Of a stretch of 64,000 nt of DNA, positions 1 to 13,400 are shown piece by piece. Source of the stretch: Isoperla grammatica (Eukaryota > Arthropoda > Insecta > Plecoptera > Perlodidae). The notes under the pieces were generated by a model. It saw only the letters and a list, made by a program, of their open reading frames with translations, was not told the DNA's origin and made no database searches. Every line of letters starts with the position of its first letter. The stretch's first letter is position 1. Made by a program: the position numbers and the translations under genes. The stretch is from positions 14,031,774 through 14,095,773 of the forward strand of contig OX246745.1 in the NCBI GenBank assembly GCA_945910005.1, read 5' to 3'.

Positions 1-271
1 AGCCAACTACTACTGTACATTCTAGTAAGCCGTATCTAGCAGTGTAGTAAAACGTGCATCACATATTGTGAGACAGGTAGGTCTGTGGGCACATCATGAA
101 GCTATGTTCAGCTTTTAAAGATGCAAATTGTTTACTGGCTGCCTCTCATTGTAGCACTTAAAATCTACAAGTCAAAGATGTCTGCTAACCAAGTTTCCTT
201 GCAATGTCTTATCGGTTGTGACATGGTGGTATCTGTGCATTATGTGTGGTGTGTGTATGGCCACCCCTCAG
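1..271 (+). other. Intron end upstream of local exon 1
   Basis: This is the 3' part of an intron whose start lies outside the window. It ends in CCACCCCTCAG at 271. Short open frames here have no coding signature. Confidence 0.7.
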
Positions 272-1444
272 ATCCCCAAGGAATTGCCCAAACAGCGAGT
301 GGAAGTAACGCCAGCTACGTCTCCACTGGCGGCAGCCAAGAAAGTGGCACCGTCTTCTCCCGTGGCCGCAGTTCCGCCTCCCGCGGTACCGACCGGGGGC
401 CCACCTGAGGTGTGTCACCAAGACCAACAACTAACATGCTCTCCTGCTGCTTCGAGTGGTGGCGTTGTTACTAACCGTGATACTAACCCTCCGACACCTC
501 CGCCAAACAGGCATCCGCAACAGCTTACGCCCGACTCGAAACCTCAGCCACTTACCTTGGGTCCGCATCTCATTCATTACCCGGGCTTGAACTCCCATGC
601 GACCAAGTCGAAAACGATGCATCATCTCCAATCCCCGAGCCCGCAACAGCATCCGGTTCGTAATCCGTTCTCTTCGGTCACGAATCCTCATTCTGCGGAA
701 TCGACGTTGAGCTCCGCACCTTTACATCACTCGTCACCGAATCCTTCTCCCATTCAACACTCTCCCTCGAACCCTTCACCATTTCAACGACCGTCTCCTA
801 ATCCTTCTCCAATTCAGCATCAGTCTCCTCTGTCTCAAACCTTACAGCATCCATCTCCCAACCCTTCCCCTTTCCAGCACCTTTCCCCCAGCTCTCTTCC
901 CCTCCAGAGTTCTCCACCCAATCAGCATCCCCCTCAGACGTTCCCCCCAACTCAACATCCTTCGCCTAGCCCTTCTCCATTTCCCCACTCAATTGTACAG
1001 CACTCTCCTTCCCATCCACCTCCGTTACCGCACCCATTTACCCCTGTATTTCATCAAGGCATCAACCCTCACGCAGTTCACCTACCGCAACCTGCATCAA
1101 ACTCCATGCAACATCCACCCCCAATCTCTACGTCGATTCCGACCCCCCATCATCTTCCTTCCAACACGGCGACCATCCAACACTTGCCGTCCAATTCTCC
1201 GCTGATTCCTCCACATCACCAGTACACTGTCCACCACTACCATCCCTTCCAGTCCGGGGTTGTAACTCCCGCACCTAACGTGGTCGTGACCAGGGATCCT
1301 ATCGGCTCAATCCCTGGCTCGGCTGACAGGTCACTGTCCAGTCCGGGATCTACGGACCAGCAGATCCGCGTTCTCACTCCGTCGGAAATCATGCGCACCC
1401 TCCCATCCCTTGGACAGGAAAATTACGACCTGCCAACTTCGACG
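272..1444 (+). CDS. KMT2C/D: KMT2C/D local exon 1: Pro/Ser/His-rich region
   Basis: The acceptor is CCCCTCAG before 272 and the donor is ACG|GTGAGA at 1445. The exon has 391 whole codons (phase 0 at both ends). It is low-complexity and probably disordered, with repeated NPSPxQH and SPSP blocks. It begins IPKELPKQRVEV and ends NYDLPTST. The ATG at 218 lies inside the intron and is not a start. No catalytic motif is present; assignment to the gene rests on the splice sites and on phase agreement with exon 2. Confidence 0.85.
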
Positions 1445-4400
1445 GTGAGAGCAAAATTCAACAGTGAATGTCTTGAAAGTCATGTAGTCATTTATGTAAG
1501 GGAATGTTCTTTCGGTTGGAGAATTTAAGTGGAGAATGCCATATTGTTGCTGTTGCTGGATGATAGCTGTCTTAAAACCTGATAAATTTCCAATTCATTA
1601 TTTGCTTTTTCCTCACCGGTTAGTTACCGTGTCATTGGCTAGCCTATGACTGAGTAATTTACAGAAACATGAGGCACGTCTTTCGTATAATTCAGCTCCT
1701 TGATTTTCTCCCAAATTTTATTTGTAAAGTAGTTGTTGTACAATTTGTGTTGTCTCTATATTTTTCTTTAGTTTGAGTTTGTTTAAAGCAAAATGGATGG
1801 CATGGAAATTGATTTTTTAAACTTAGTGTTGATAAAAACAAAAAATTTTTGTATTTTTCGATTTGGCTGCGTTGGACACCAATGTAATTTCCTTTCCGTG
1901 ATCATTTCATAGTTGAAGCCAAGTTTGAACCGTCAGTTAGGTGTGATACTTCCATTGTAACTTCATAGTATTGTTTGTTTTAAGACATTGGTGGTTGTTC
2001 TATCTGGATAAGAGATCAGTACAGTTATAAGGTAAACTTACCTACATGTTCCCTGAATCTATCCACGTATCAACTCCTTTTCCTTGCTAACATTTATTCT
2101 AAATTAATACACATATTATGATGTGTATACTATATCAAAAGCTTGCTAGTCTAATTGAATTTCTGTAGATATAATTTTAACTTAAATATTTCTTGGTGTT
2201 GGTTTTCAGATTCTTGTTGTTTTTGGAATGCATCTTGGCACGATTATATTATTATATTGATTTGTTAATTATTTTCTAACAATATTTTTCTTTTCTCAGG
2301 CGCTCTTTTTAAATCGGTTGTCTTTGGGTTTGTTTTCTTACGTTTGTTCTAGCTGTTGTGGATTTGTTTGTCATTGGTGTATGTACAGAATGAAGGTGAT
2401 AATAACCTCTTTCTTGTATTTCTGTATTGTAGTCAGTCAAATTGTTTGGTGTGTAGCCCAGTGTCTCAAAATGTGATGGATTGGTTTACTTGAATAAGCG
2501 TGTGAACATTTTCCCCGTTCTAGCGCCATATGATTTCAATGAGCCCAAACGTTCCCTTTGTAATCTTCTTCTGTTTTTTTTATATTGTTGCTATTGAATA
2601 TTAATGGTGTTGTGATTTTTCTTTGTTCAATAACAGTTGTTGAAATCTAAAAGAAAACAAATGGTTTCATTAAAATTTAAAAATGCTACATGCCGGCTGT
2701 TTAGTTATCTCAAAAATAGGTATATTACAAAATAGGCTAGTTGTGTATAAAGATAAAGATTATCTTCTTAATTCCATCTCAACTAAGCAATTACCATTTT
2801 AAACAAATAAAATAATAATTTTATTTGGACAGAATCACAAAATGGTACAAAAATTCTAGAGCCATCTAGCTGAAATATGAGATTACAGGGATACAAATTA
2901 TTTTGGGCATTTGAATAGTTAGTAAGCTCTTGTATAAATGGGATGGTTATGCTATTGAACAGATGACCCAGTAAAATTCTACTGATTTAATCTATCATAA
3001 CAAAGCCGTTTCAAACAGCTGTTGGGTGAAATTCATGGTTACAAGTTTGTTTTGTAAAATTGTAATATGTTCATCATTTTATTGGGACAGTTGGCTGTAA
3101 TACTAGGGCATGCTTATACATTTGGCAAATTTTTTGTCCAAGAAAATTTGAAATTTGAATCTTGAATCTTCTGAAGACAATTCAGGATAGGAATCTGGAG
3201 GTCAGTATTGAGATTTGTCCTGGTGTTATGTATGGCTCATACCAACAATCAAAGCTAGATTTTATATAGAAGTCGGTGGTGTATACAGATCAACGTAATG
3301 AGGGAATTATTTTTTTTTTAAACAAAAACTGTCGTAGTAACATCGTCTAAATTAATTGAACATTCCTCTCAAAAGTCAAATTGATTTCACATTTCAAGTT
3401 CTCAAAAATTAATTTCAGATACTGTTGACGTATTTGAAATGGAGTTTCAAACTTGACTCTTCAAGAAAATGTTCCAACCGTATCTTGGGTATTTAGTGCT
3501 AAATGCATAACACCACATATTTTTTCTACTGACCTCTTTCTCTTCCATAATGTGCATGACTAATGAATGGTCTTTTCGAACCCTCCGTAGCTCAATAACT
3601 CCCCGAAAGAGTAATTATACTGATAAGTATTAATTAATAGTAACTAAACAGCTGCATTTCTGATGCCTCTCTACTAGATTGATCATACAGTATACAATTG
3701 TATAGCAACATGTATCCAAAGCTAAACTCACCCATGTATGACCATAACACTAACAATAACAGTAATAATACTAATAATATATTGTTGCTGGATACCAAAA
3801 ACAGCATTACCCCTAACATTAACTGGGCTATATACGAGGAATTCCGTATTGCGCTCTCAGTCACAAAGGTGGTAGTTTACTGCACATACGTATGCATTGT
3901 AATTTTACAATTAATTAGTAGTTGTACAAGTATCATCTGTCTTTTAATTCCAGAAAGTTAAAAATCAGAGTGGATATTTTTTTGGCATGCATTTGATTAC
4001 CGGTATTTAATTTTGTTTTAATAGTTAAGTCTACAAGCAGTTAATTGTTACATGCAGAGTCACACTCTTGTACAGTGTTTTGAGGTAAGTTGCAAATTTC
4101 CTGACAGTAACTCTCACAGTTTTCGACATAATTCGACTAAAATACCATGCAATTTAAATCTGTAAACATTGTTACGGGAGTATCTAATAAAGAATGTGCT
4201 GATTTCTTTAGTTTCCCCTGTACTTAATATGTGATTGTGATCGCTTAGTTTTGGAAAGCCCGTAAGTAAAGCTATTGTTATAATTTTTTTTGTATCTTTT
4301 CGAAGAGTTTACTTCGCAAAACACATTTTTCGTTAACATAAGAAGTAATTCTTATTGGCATATGTTTATACTTTATTGTCATCTACAAAATATAGATTGT

Positions 4401-7400
4401 CGTAAATCACATACATTATTACTGTTATTGTTATTACTATTATTGTCATTCATTCAGTTCTGCCCTCATGTTATTATAAAGGATTATCTGTGACAACAGT
4501 CATTAATATCATTACAAACAAATGGGTTGTAACATCTCATTATTTGACCATGATAAGCTCTAGCACAACACCTTGTTTACCTCGAATATCATCAATAAAA
4601 CACACAGCTGAACTTTAACTTGGGTCATTTACTTTTGAAAGTGTGATATTTCGGAGTCCCCAACTCCTTCCTCAAGCATTAACCATACTCAACTAGAGTC
4701 TCCCTTGAGCTTTAGAAAGAAATCAAAGACTCGGAAACATCACAGTTTATAAAGAAAGTAACCAAGGTTAAAGTTTAACTGTGTTTTTTATCGCGTTATT
4801 TGTTACGTTGTAACAACTGCATGGTTACGTCTGTTCATCTTACGTAGCAGAACAAAATTACGTGTGTCTAAACTTTTTCAAGATACTGTTGGCACTTTGA
4901 GACAGTTTGTGCACCCTTATAATATTTCTGCAATCCAATAGATATCAAAGAGAGATACCGGTATTTCTTATTGTGAAGATCAATGGTGTGACTGAGAGTC
5001 TAATAATGTCAAGTAGTGTTTTTTTTATTATCACATTTTATTTATATATTTATCAGCCCACCTTAAAATGTTAAAATTTCTGGTGTGAATATCGTATTGA
5101 ATATTTACGAAATGTTGCCTGTGTAGGACCAAGATAAAATAATGCAGCAGCAGAAGACATGTCGCGAAGCCGAACAGGAACGCCAATGGAAGCAATTACA
5201 AGCGTTACGTCAACAGCAAGCGCAACAGCAACAGCAAGTTATACAGGAACAGAGAACGCAAGGTAAGTTGAATTGTGCGCGCACAGTCAGCTGTACTAAT
5301 GCTTTATTAAGTCTCACATGCCTTAATTTGTTATTAAATGGATACTGCTTTAAACAAAGAAACTAATGCATAGGCATTTAAATGTCTAATAATTGCATTA
5401 CTATGCTTACTGTTGATGATTTAAGCTTAGTAGACCGTATCAAATTAGGTGGGAGCATTTTATTGGCCAGTTTCAACATGTGCAGCAGGTCATTGAAAGT
5501 TTAAGCATTTTAAGATATTGTTAATAATTGTGTACACACCTCGGTTGTGTACCTTTTCTGGTCGTTTTGATACATATCCCCCTACTACTAGTTCTTCTGC
5601 ATGCAGCAAAATATAATACAGGAGTGTTTGCATCTGCTTTCCTAGGTATGTGCACCTAGTGCTCTTTAGTTGAGGTAGGACAGAGTTTTGTATTTCCAAC
5701 TGTGACTGAAATGCAGCTAAAATAACTCGGTTGAATGAGTATGATAAGTAGACTAGTGTGGTATTTAAATTATATAACGTAGTTGTTAATTAATTTATAA
5801 TGCTGGTTGTTAAGTTCAATCAAAATTGCACTATAACATGTCACAGTCTGTCGTAAATTCATTTCTTGTCTAGAATAGTTTCTTGCGTAGACTACTTTCA
5901 AATAGTGTACTTGATTCTATTGTGGACTCTCATGCACGTAGGAACTCCTTTTCGAGTGAGTGAAAGGGATTTGTGGAGAAGTAGTATCCGAGTACACTTT
6001 CCACTCAAGGAAAGGATAGTCTTGGTAGAGCCGCATGCCAGTATAGATAGAGTAGACGTAACAAAAATAGGTAGTCCAGTTTCTTGAGCTTGAAACTTCT
6101 TCTTTCTACAGGCTGGTGTTACAAACAACACAAAACTAACTTTATCACACGTGTCATTGCTAAATTTAAGCTCTTATAGTATTCTACCAACAGAGGCGGA
6201 CTGGGGGGGTAAGGGCCCCGTACGGAAATGGATCTTAGGGGCCCCGGGACTTGGCATAGCATTAAGGGGTCTGGGGCAAAGCCCCAGCCGCCGGAGGCGA
6301 AAATTTTTCAGCCTATTATTTTGTTTAGAAAGCATATAAACACGTTTAAAAATCGATATATGATGATATTTATGTGGAACAACGTGTTGAACTGTGAACA
6401 GCACTTCAAAAAACGAAATTGAAGAAGAAACTTTCCCACTTGCAGTTGTATATTTCAAACTATATTGTTTCTCAACCCTCTACAGTGGAGACACCTCGGA
6501 CAACGAACCAGAATTTCTGGCGAAAACCGGTTCTGAGCGATGACCATATTTTGTACAACCCTTGGGAATGCATCGCATTCATGTCAATATTCAAAGCTAG
6601 AAGATCGTTAAATCAGATTGCGGACTGTTGTATTCTGTTAAATACCCCGTGCTAGTTTTATTATTTTTGCTTCTGGTTTTACGTCATTTTCAATTATCAC
6701 AATCGTTTTCTAAATACATTTATGCATATTGTCATCTTTTGATCGTCTTTGTAGTAGGATTATGAAGAAACATATTATGTAATTCATGTGTCCAGTATGC
6801 AAATCGTTTGATTCGCATTCATCTAATAATAACGCTACAAGAAAAAATAAAAAAGTTTCAAGCTCGTGGTGTTCTGATCTATATTAAGGAATAAGTTTCC
6901 GAAACGTTAATTCAAATAAAACATTAATTTATATTTGGAATTTAGCTTTTACAGTTGTTTGTGTAGCCAATTATGAAATTCTAGGAAATCAGTGAATGGA
7001 ATGTAGCGCAAACGAGTCGGCCCAACTACCCCCCTAACGAGGGGTTTACAAACCAGGTAAATATAAGCTCGACGCGGTGGATGGACTGGTTCGTTGTCCG
7101 AGGTGTCTCCACTGTACAAATATTGACTGTCCACTTGGTTGTCCACTGTGTGTGGTTGTCCACTCGCTTCGTATAATTTGTACTCGCAACAAGGGAGCGG
7201 GATGTAGCTGGGGTCTGGGGCGAAGCCCCTGCCGCCGGAGGCAATGTCGCAGGGGGTGAAACAGTTTTCGGTCCTGCATGATGCTTAGTGGTCTAAAACG
7301 CGTTTTGAGGCGAAATCCTATGATGAAAAACAATGAAACTAAAGTCAATGTTGCACTGATAATTCCTTACGTCATGGGTATAGGATAGGAGTTCGATCCT

Positions 7401-10400
7401 GTCATTTGATAAGTAATCTTATGGCTAGTGCTGCGCTGGATCGGATTTCAGTAGGCGCCGATAGATGTATTTTTGCCACAAAGATCGCTTTTTTAAATTT
7501 TGAACGCTTATAGACACGCGATCAGCCCGATTTGTCAGTCAGCTATTTTATGGAAAGTGGTTTTGTAATGACATGGGCCTATACGACTTGAAAAATCTTG
7601 AGGGTTCTTGTTTCCTACTAATTTGTTTGGAACGCATATATACATGTGTACAAATCGATAAATGATGATAGTTGTGTCGAACAACATGTCGAACTGTGAA
7701 CACCACTGTTACAAATTAAATTTATGAAAGAACTTTCCCAACACTGGCAGTTGGATATTTCAAACTATATTGTTTCCTATAATTTGTTTAAAACGCATAT
7801 AAACACGTTTAAAAATCGATAAACGATGATAAGTATGTGCAACAACATGCTGAACTGTGAACACCATTTTAAAAATTGAATTAAAGACATATCCAGCACT
7901 GGCATGTTTATATTTCAAACTAAACTATAAAAAAGTACGCTCTGAGGAGGAAAGCGGAAATCTTTTTAGCACTTCTAGATGGCCTATATGTCCCTTTTTA
8001 CTGACATGAGATACATATGCTCTTCTTACAATTGATTCATAATCTATATAGCGTAAGATATTTTCAGGGGGTTGGTTGGTGGCCCCCAAGGGGGCCCCCA
8101 CCCGGGGGGGCCCCGTACGGGTTTCCGTAGTTCCGTACCTGCCAGTCCGCCCCTGTCTACCAACAATTTGTTGTAACACAAAATTAATGTTTTTTTTATT
8201 TATTAATTTATTATACTGTTAATTTGTATGGATCGTTGGCTTGATGGGTTTATTCCTGCTTTCAATGAAGACTATACTGGGTCCGATTCCCCATTAGAAA
8301 TACCTTCGTCATCTTTAGTTATTACTTATATACCATACAGATATAGGATTCTTAGTTAAAATTGTGAATTTAAAAGTGTCGTAGCAATGAAGCACATACA
8401 CTTGACTATACGCCTATAAAATTGTCAAGAGATAGCGTTACTGTCGCCGCGAGAAGTGAGTGATGGCAGCTACGATGAGGTCGGTGGAGGCAGCTTAACA
8501 TAGCTACTATATGCGTAACAATAGTTTTTATTAATTATATTAAAATCTAAGCAGCCAGTACTGTCGATATATACGTATATGAAAGCCTGTACCAATGTAG
8601 AAGACCCGTGAGCCATTCATATACGATAAACATCCATAAATAACGATTTGTTTTACAAATATAACATTGGATATGTAGTCTCGGCGTGCGGTTCGGCCGT
8701 GAAAATTCGCACCTTGCATTTTAGTGCATGCTACGAATTTGCGTTCAGTGCACTTTCTATCTAGAAAGTTTATTTTGTTATTGTCTACAAAGGCTGCTAC
8801 GCATGTTTTGAGAACTCTCGAACACATCCGATCATAAGTTTTTTGCCAATTGAGTCTGATAAAACAAAACAGTTTTCTAGAGCTGTCCATCTCCGATGCG
8901 TGAATTGTCATAACAAGTTAACTATTACCTATATTATTTTGAAACCATCTTTACAACAATAATTGATATGCCAACTAACAATTGTCATATAAGTTAAACC
9001 ATAAAAATCAATACAATAACTGCTAGAACGTGGTAAGTGAAGATGTGTAACATTCCTAGCGCGCCGCGAATCTTGACAACGACCTCACCTGAGCGCTTCT
9101 CGTTTTGTCCGCTTGGAGCGTGTTGTTTCTTTTTACAGGCGAATAGTGAACACACATATGTACATTGTTGAATGGCAGACAGTAACGAACGACACATGTT
9201 ATATTTTTATTATAAAAATTGTGTTTACATGTGCTGAACACCTCTTCCCACAATATGTTAAGGAAAAAGGCATCAAGTATTTGACTGCTTTATCTGAGAA
9301 ATTTATTGCTCACAATAGGCTTATGAATGCACACACAATACTATCTAGTTTGTTTTGTTAATGGTTGTCTTCACGTATGTGTACCCTTATAGGTGCATAT
9401 TTAGTACTCGTGATGGTCAATATTTATAAGGTCATAGCAACCCTATTGGACTAGAAAGATAACAGTCAGGTATTTCTTTCTAAGATGTATCTGATCCTTG
9501 CTAGCAGCTAAACTTTGCTATTCTATGTGTATAGTTTTGTTGTGATCCGTAAGTGGGTTTACAGTAAGTGCAGTTAAGAAGGCATGAATGTGCCTAACTT
9601 TGAGGACAAAAAATACCTGAATGGTGGTTAATTCATTTTGCCATTCTTGACACAGGTAGCCCCATTACCAGCAAATTACGGAGTACAATAATAATTCGAA
9701 ACTGGGGTTAGTAACACATTGCTACTAAGAACTTTATTTAAAAAAGCTGTTGTGTAGTTTTCATATACGTTATTAAATGTTCTGTGAGCATATAGAAAGA
9801 CTTTACAGGCCTTGTTGTGGGCACGAAAAAGAGGTTATGGTTTGGTAAAAAGAGGTACAGTTTACTAGGGATGGGACGATTAAACGGTTAAATGTTTAAA
9901 CGTTTAGTGGTCGGTAGTGGTTATTGAAAATGCATAAGGAATACTCAAGTTTTCTTTTAAGGAAGCAAAATAGCTCTCGATTGCTAGTTCTATTGTTTTC
10001 GTGTATCTTAGTTCATTCAATATTTTTAAATATCGTAATTTAATTGCAGAGAAATTAATCACATTGATTAGTATTTATTAGGGATGTCAAACGATTAAAT
10101 TATTATAATCGATAATCGAATTCACTTTCACCTCCATAATCGATTATTAATCGATTTTAATCGATTTTAATCGTTTTGTTAAATGTCGGTATAGTAGCAA
10201 GTTTCTTCCAAACTTCGGTCTGGTTTCGGTTAGTTTGAATTGCCCGCGCAAGCCACGAGTTCGCAATTCGACTTCTTTTCGACTATCGATATACTTTACG
10301 TCACGGAGTATTTTTGTTATGTTCTGTCCAAGATTTCGACGATAATTTCTGTCCTAGCTTGGCCTGAAGGGCTATAGTTATTCACTTCCCGTTCTTTTTG

Positions 10401-13400
10401 AACCAATAAGTAATTAAGTATGCTGAATATGCGTCGTAATATTATTATTTTCATGTGCAGCGTAATTAAAATTTACGTGATGTGAACTAAAAATCGTAGC
10501 GACTTTTCTAACCTTACTTCTCTTGTTATTTGTGAACAAACATAACAACTCGTATTTTTATAGATCGTAGGCGTCGAATGCTGGGTCTAGGGTAGGCGAC
10601 TAGACACAGCTAGGTATTCAAAATATGACTGGAAATTCGGCTCAAATTATGACGCAAAGTTATGCTGTTGCTGTTCTTGGGCCTAGGCCTACTGTAAATG
10701 AAACTGAGCAATAGCGATGCTAGCGCTAGCGCTCGCGCCCGAATAGGCGGCGGATCTTGAGAACTAAATTTAAAAAAGCGCGAAAATTTAAAATCGATTT
10801 TTTTTTAAATAATCGATTAATCGTTTTCGATTAATAATCGATTAATCGAATCGATTTAATCGTAATCGTTGACATCCCTAGTATTTATTGATAAATTTAT
10901 TCCCCAAGAATCATCAGATTATTTTTTAATTACCATTGGCAATGCACCTTACTGATAAAATTTGTAAATGCTTTTTTTTAGTCTTAATTGTTTAGTTTTT
11001 GTTTTTGTGTGACGGGAAGGGGTCAATGAAAGTTTAAACGTTTATGATACTAACCGTTTCATCCCATCCCTACAGTTAACCCTCGTTAACAGGACCATAA
11101 CAAAAGGTGTTGCATTAAAAATTAAAAAGTGCAGAAATGTGTTAAGAAACGCTATCGAGCAGTGTAGTAACTTTTATTCAACAGATTGTATAGAAGAAGG
11201 GGACTTGGAGTATCTTTCTTAGTAAGCCAGTTGTCCTCCTTTGTAAACCAGTTTAACCGTATTTACACGCATATAAGCCGCGCTTTTTTTCTTATTTTGT
11301 GTCTCTCAAAACCACCATGCGGCTTATTTTCGTAAGTGAAAAAAAAATCCCGGGTTTACGGGTGCTATGTTCGAACCTGGCATCAAATTATTAGGCTCTG
11401 CGACAAAGTGAGTCATTCGTCGTCGTGTTTGTCGGGGCATTTGCGGCATTGATTGAGTATACAAAATGTATCAGATTTCGCGGGTTTACTGCAGAGTTGT
11501 GTTCGAAGTTTGCATCAAATTACTAGGCTTTGCAATCAGTCACCATGCTCACGCAATGAGTAATTTGCTCTCGCTCTACAGCATGATGTTTTGTTGGCCC
11601 GCTGCCAGCTGCTCGCCCGCGCATCTCGCGTACGCATCACCAACTCCTCCCCTCCCCAAACCCCTATGCGCTCAGTGCATTAGCGGGCCAGCGGGATTCA
11701 GAGAACTACCTATAGTACATTCCTCACATTAGCTCTTACACTCACGTAACCTCTATTACCGAATACCGCCAGTTCCTTATTACATACCAATTATTACTTC
11801 ACATTATTTTCTGGTCCTTACTCGAATATAATAACTGCCCCTTATAAACGGAAACAAATGTTTTCTGAAAAGTAAAGCTGAAAAAGTGCACTGCGGCTTA
11901 TAATCGTATGCAGCCTTTATGCGTGTAAATAACTGAATAGGATGGACATTTAATAAATAAATAGACAGTCGCAAGTTAACGAGGGTTTACTGTGTAGCCT
12001 CCGTTAGCTAACACAAACAGCACAAAACATGATAGCATCCGGCTCTGTTCAGAGCACCAACTACTCTTTAATGTTTTGCATAATCATCAGTGACTGTTGC
12101 ATGCTGCATGCGTAGTGTGCGGTAGCATTTAAAACATATCTTGTAATAGTATGCAACCGGTAGGCTACTGTGCAACAGTGGCATAAGTGAAACGGTGTTG
12201 CATCTTGCCTGTCAATAGATATGCATCTTTGTATTCATATTAGTACTGTTCAACACATTCACAACTCCACTTATATAAAGGATCCTTGACAAGTTAGTGA
12301 AACCTTGCCCCTTTTTAAACATATTCATATTCATTCAAGAATCGTCTCGGGGAATTTTGTATCAGTAAGTTTTTTTTTTTTATTAACTCTGGAATGTCTC
12401 GATAACTGGCAACACTTGTTTTTGTACTGAGTGTTGTATAATTTGTAATATGTATTTATATTTATTATGTAATGTGTCTATTGTGTTCTTTGGAAATTGT
12501 ATGATCTATGTTGTATGTTTTGTGAACAAGCGCTTCAGTGTCCATGTTTAAGATGTTATGTGAAGTTTACTATCTCAAAATAATTGTTAATTCTTAACTG
12601 TGATTGTAAATAGATTTTCATCTCATCACCTATGCTCATCACATCGTTTCATTTCAATGTGAAAGCCGTGTCAAACAACCAGTCGCCTAATGGAACGTGC
12701 CTGGTATATATGTATATCATCGTGTACTTTGAACAGCCGTAATTTTGAATATATGCTTCGCTAATTGTATTTACAAATCAACGATTGGTTGTATTCAAAT
12801 CATACTTTCCTACAAAGTACAGTATTTCATTCTTGATTTTGTGCCCAGTCTCATGCCAACTAACTACAATCACAACAAGAGCTCAACACACATTACAACA
12901 ATCATTCAGTTGTGCATTTATTAAATCTTCTTCGACATTTACAGATATTCTGTGTGTATTTTTCGTTTGTAGATGTTTTTTTTAATGATTTTGTGAAAAG
13001 TACTACCGTGTAAATAGGAATACATTTTTGTTCTACATCACGATGTCAAAGTGGTATGATTGCATTTCAATGTCAATGATTCAAGCTGAAATAGGAAAAA
13101 CCAATTTTTGCAAATCGCTTTACAGCTGTACACATAATCTCGTCTCACTGTTTTCTGAACTTGTTTCATAGATGCCATTGATGTAGCCATTTTATAATTG
13201 GTGTAAGCTGTTTACTTCCTTGACATAAATTGAAGACTCACTGCAGTTTTAAAAATATGTGTGTTACAGTAATTGGATGTTTCAGTTTTGTAAGTACATG
13301 TTATGTTTGCAGCGATTGCTCGAGTCCATCGGCAAATTGTTGTGGATGACCCATCAATAACTCAACAACTGCAGGTTTCAACATCTCAGGTAAAAACATA

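Larger units (their letters stand above)
9858..11992. mobile_element. Mariner/pogo-like element split by hAT insertions
   Basis: The right end is GTTAACGAGGGTTTACTG (ending 11992). The matching left end, CAGTTAACCCTCGTTAAC (11073-11090), is interrupted: its first 8 bases also occur as CAGTTTAC at 9858-9865, preceded by TA (9856-9857). A hAT element (9866-11072) duplicated these 8 bases when it inserted into the terminal repeat. The base pair after 11992 is TG instead of TA. No transposase is seen. Confidence 0.75.
5263..13312 (+). other. KMT2C/D intron 2, dense with DNA transposons
   Basis: This 8-kb intron holds two composite transposon nests (6191-8155 and 9858-11992). The stretches 5263-6190, 8164-9855 and 11993-13312 show only AT-rich DNA and scattered short open frames without recognisable domains. 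Confidence 0.75.

Noticed and set aside
218..271. ATG at 218 as a start for the first exon
   Set aside because: It lies upstream of the CCCCTCAG acceptor, and the gene's N-terminal domains are missing, so the exon is internal.
7925..8179. Minus-strand frame at the right end of the hAT element
   Set aside because: It runs across the terminal repeat and target duplication and has no transposase similarity.
8540..8911. 123-codon minus-strand frame in intron 2
   Set aside because: No recognisable domain, no repeat partner and no splice context; length is not exceptional for AT-rich intron DNA over 8 kb.
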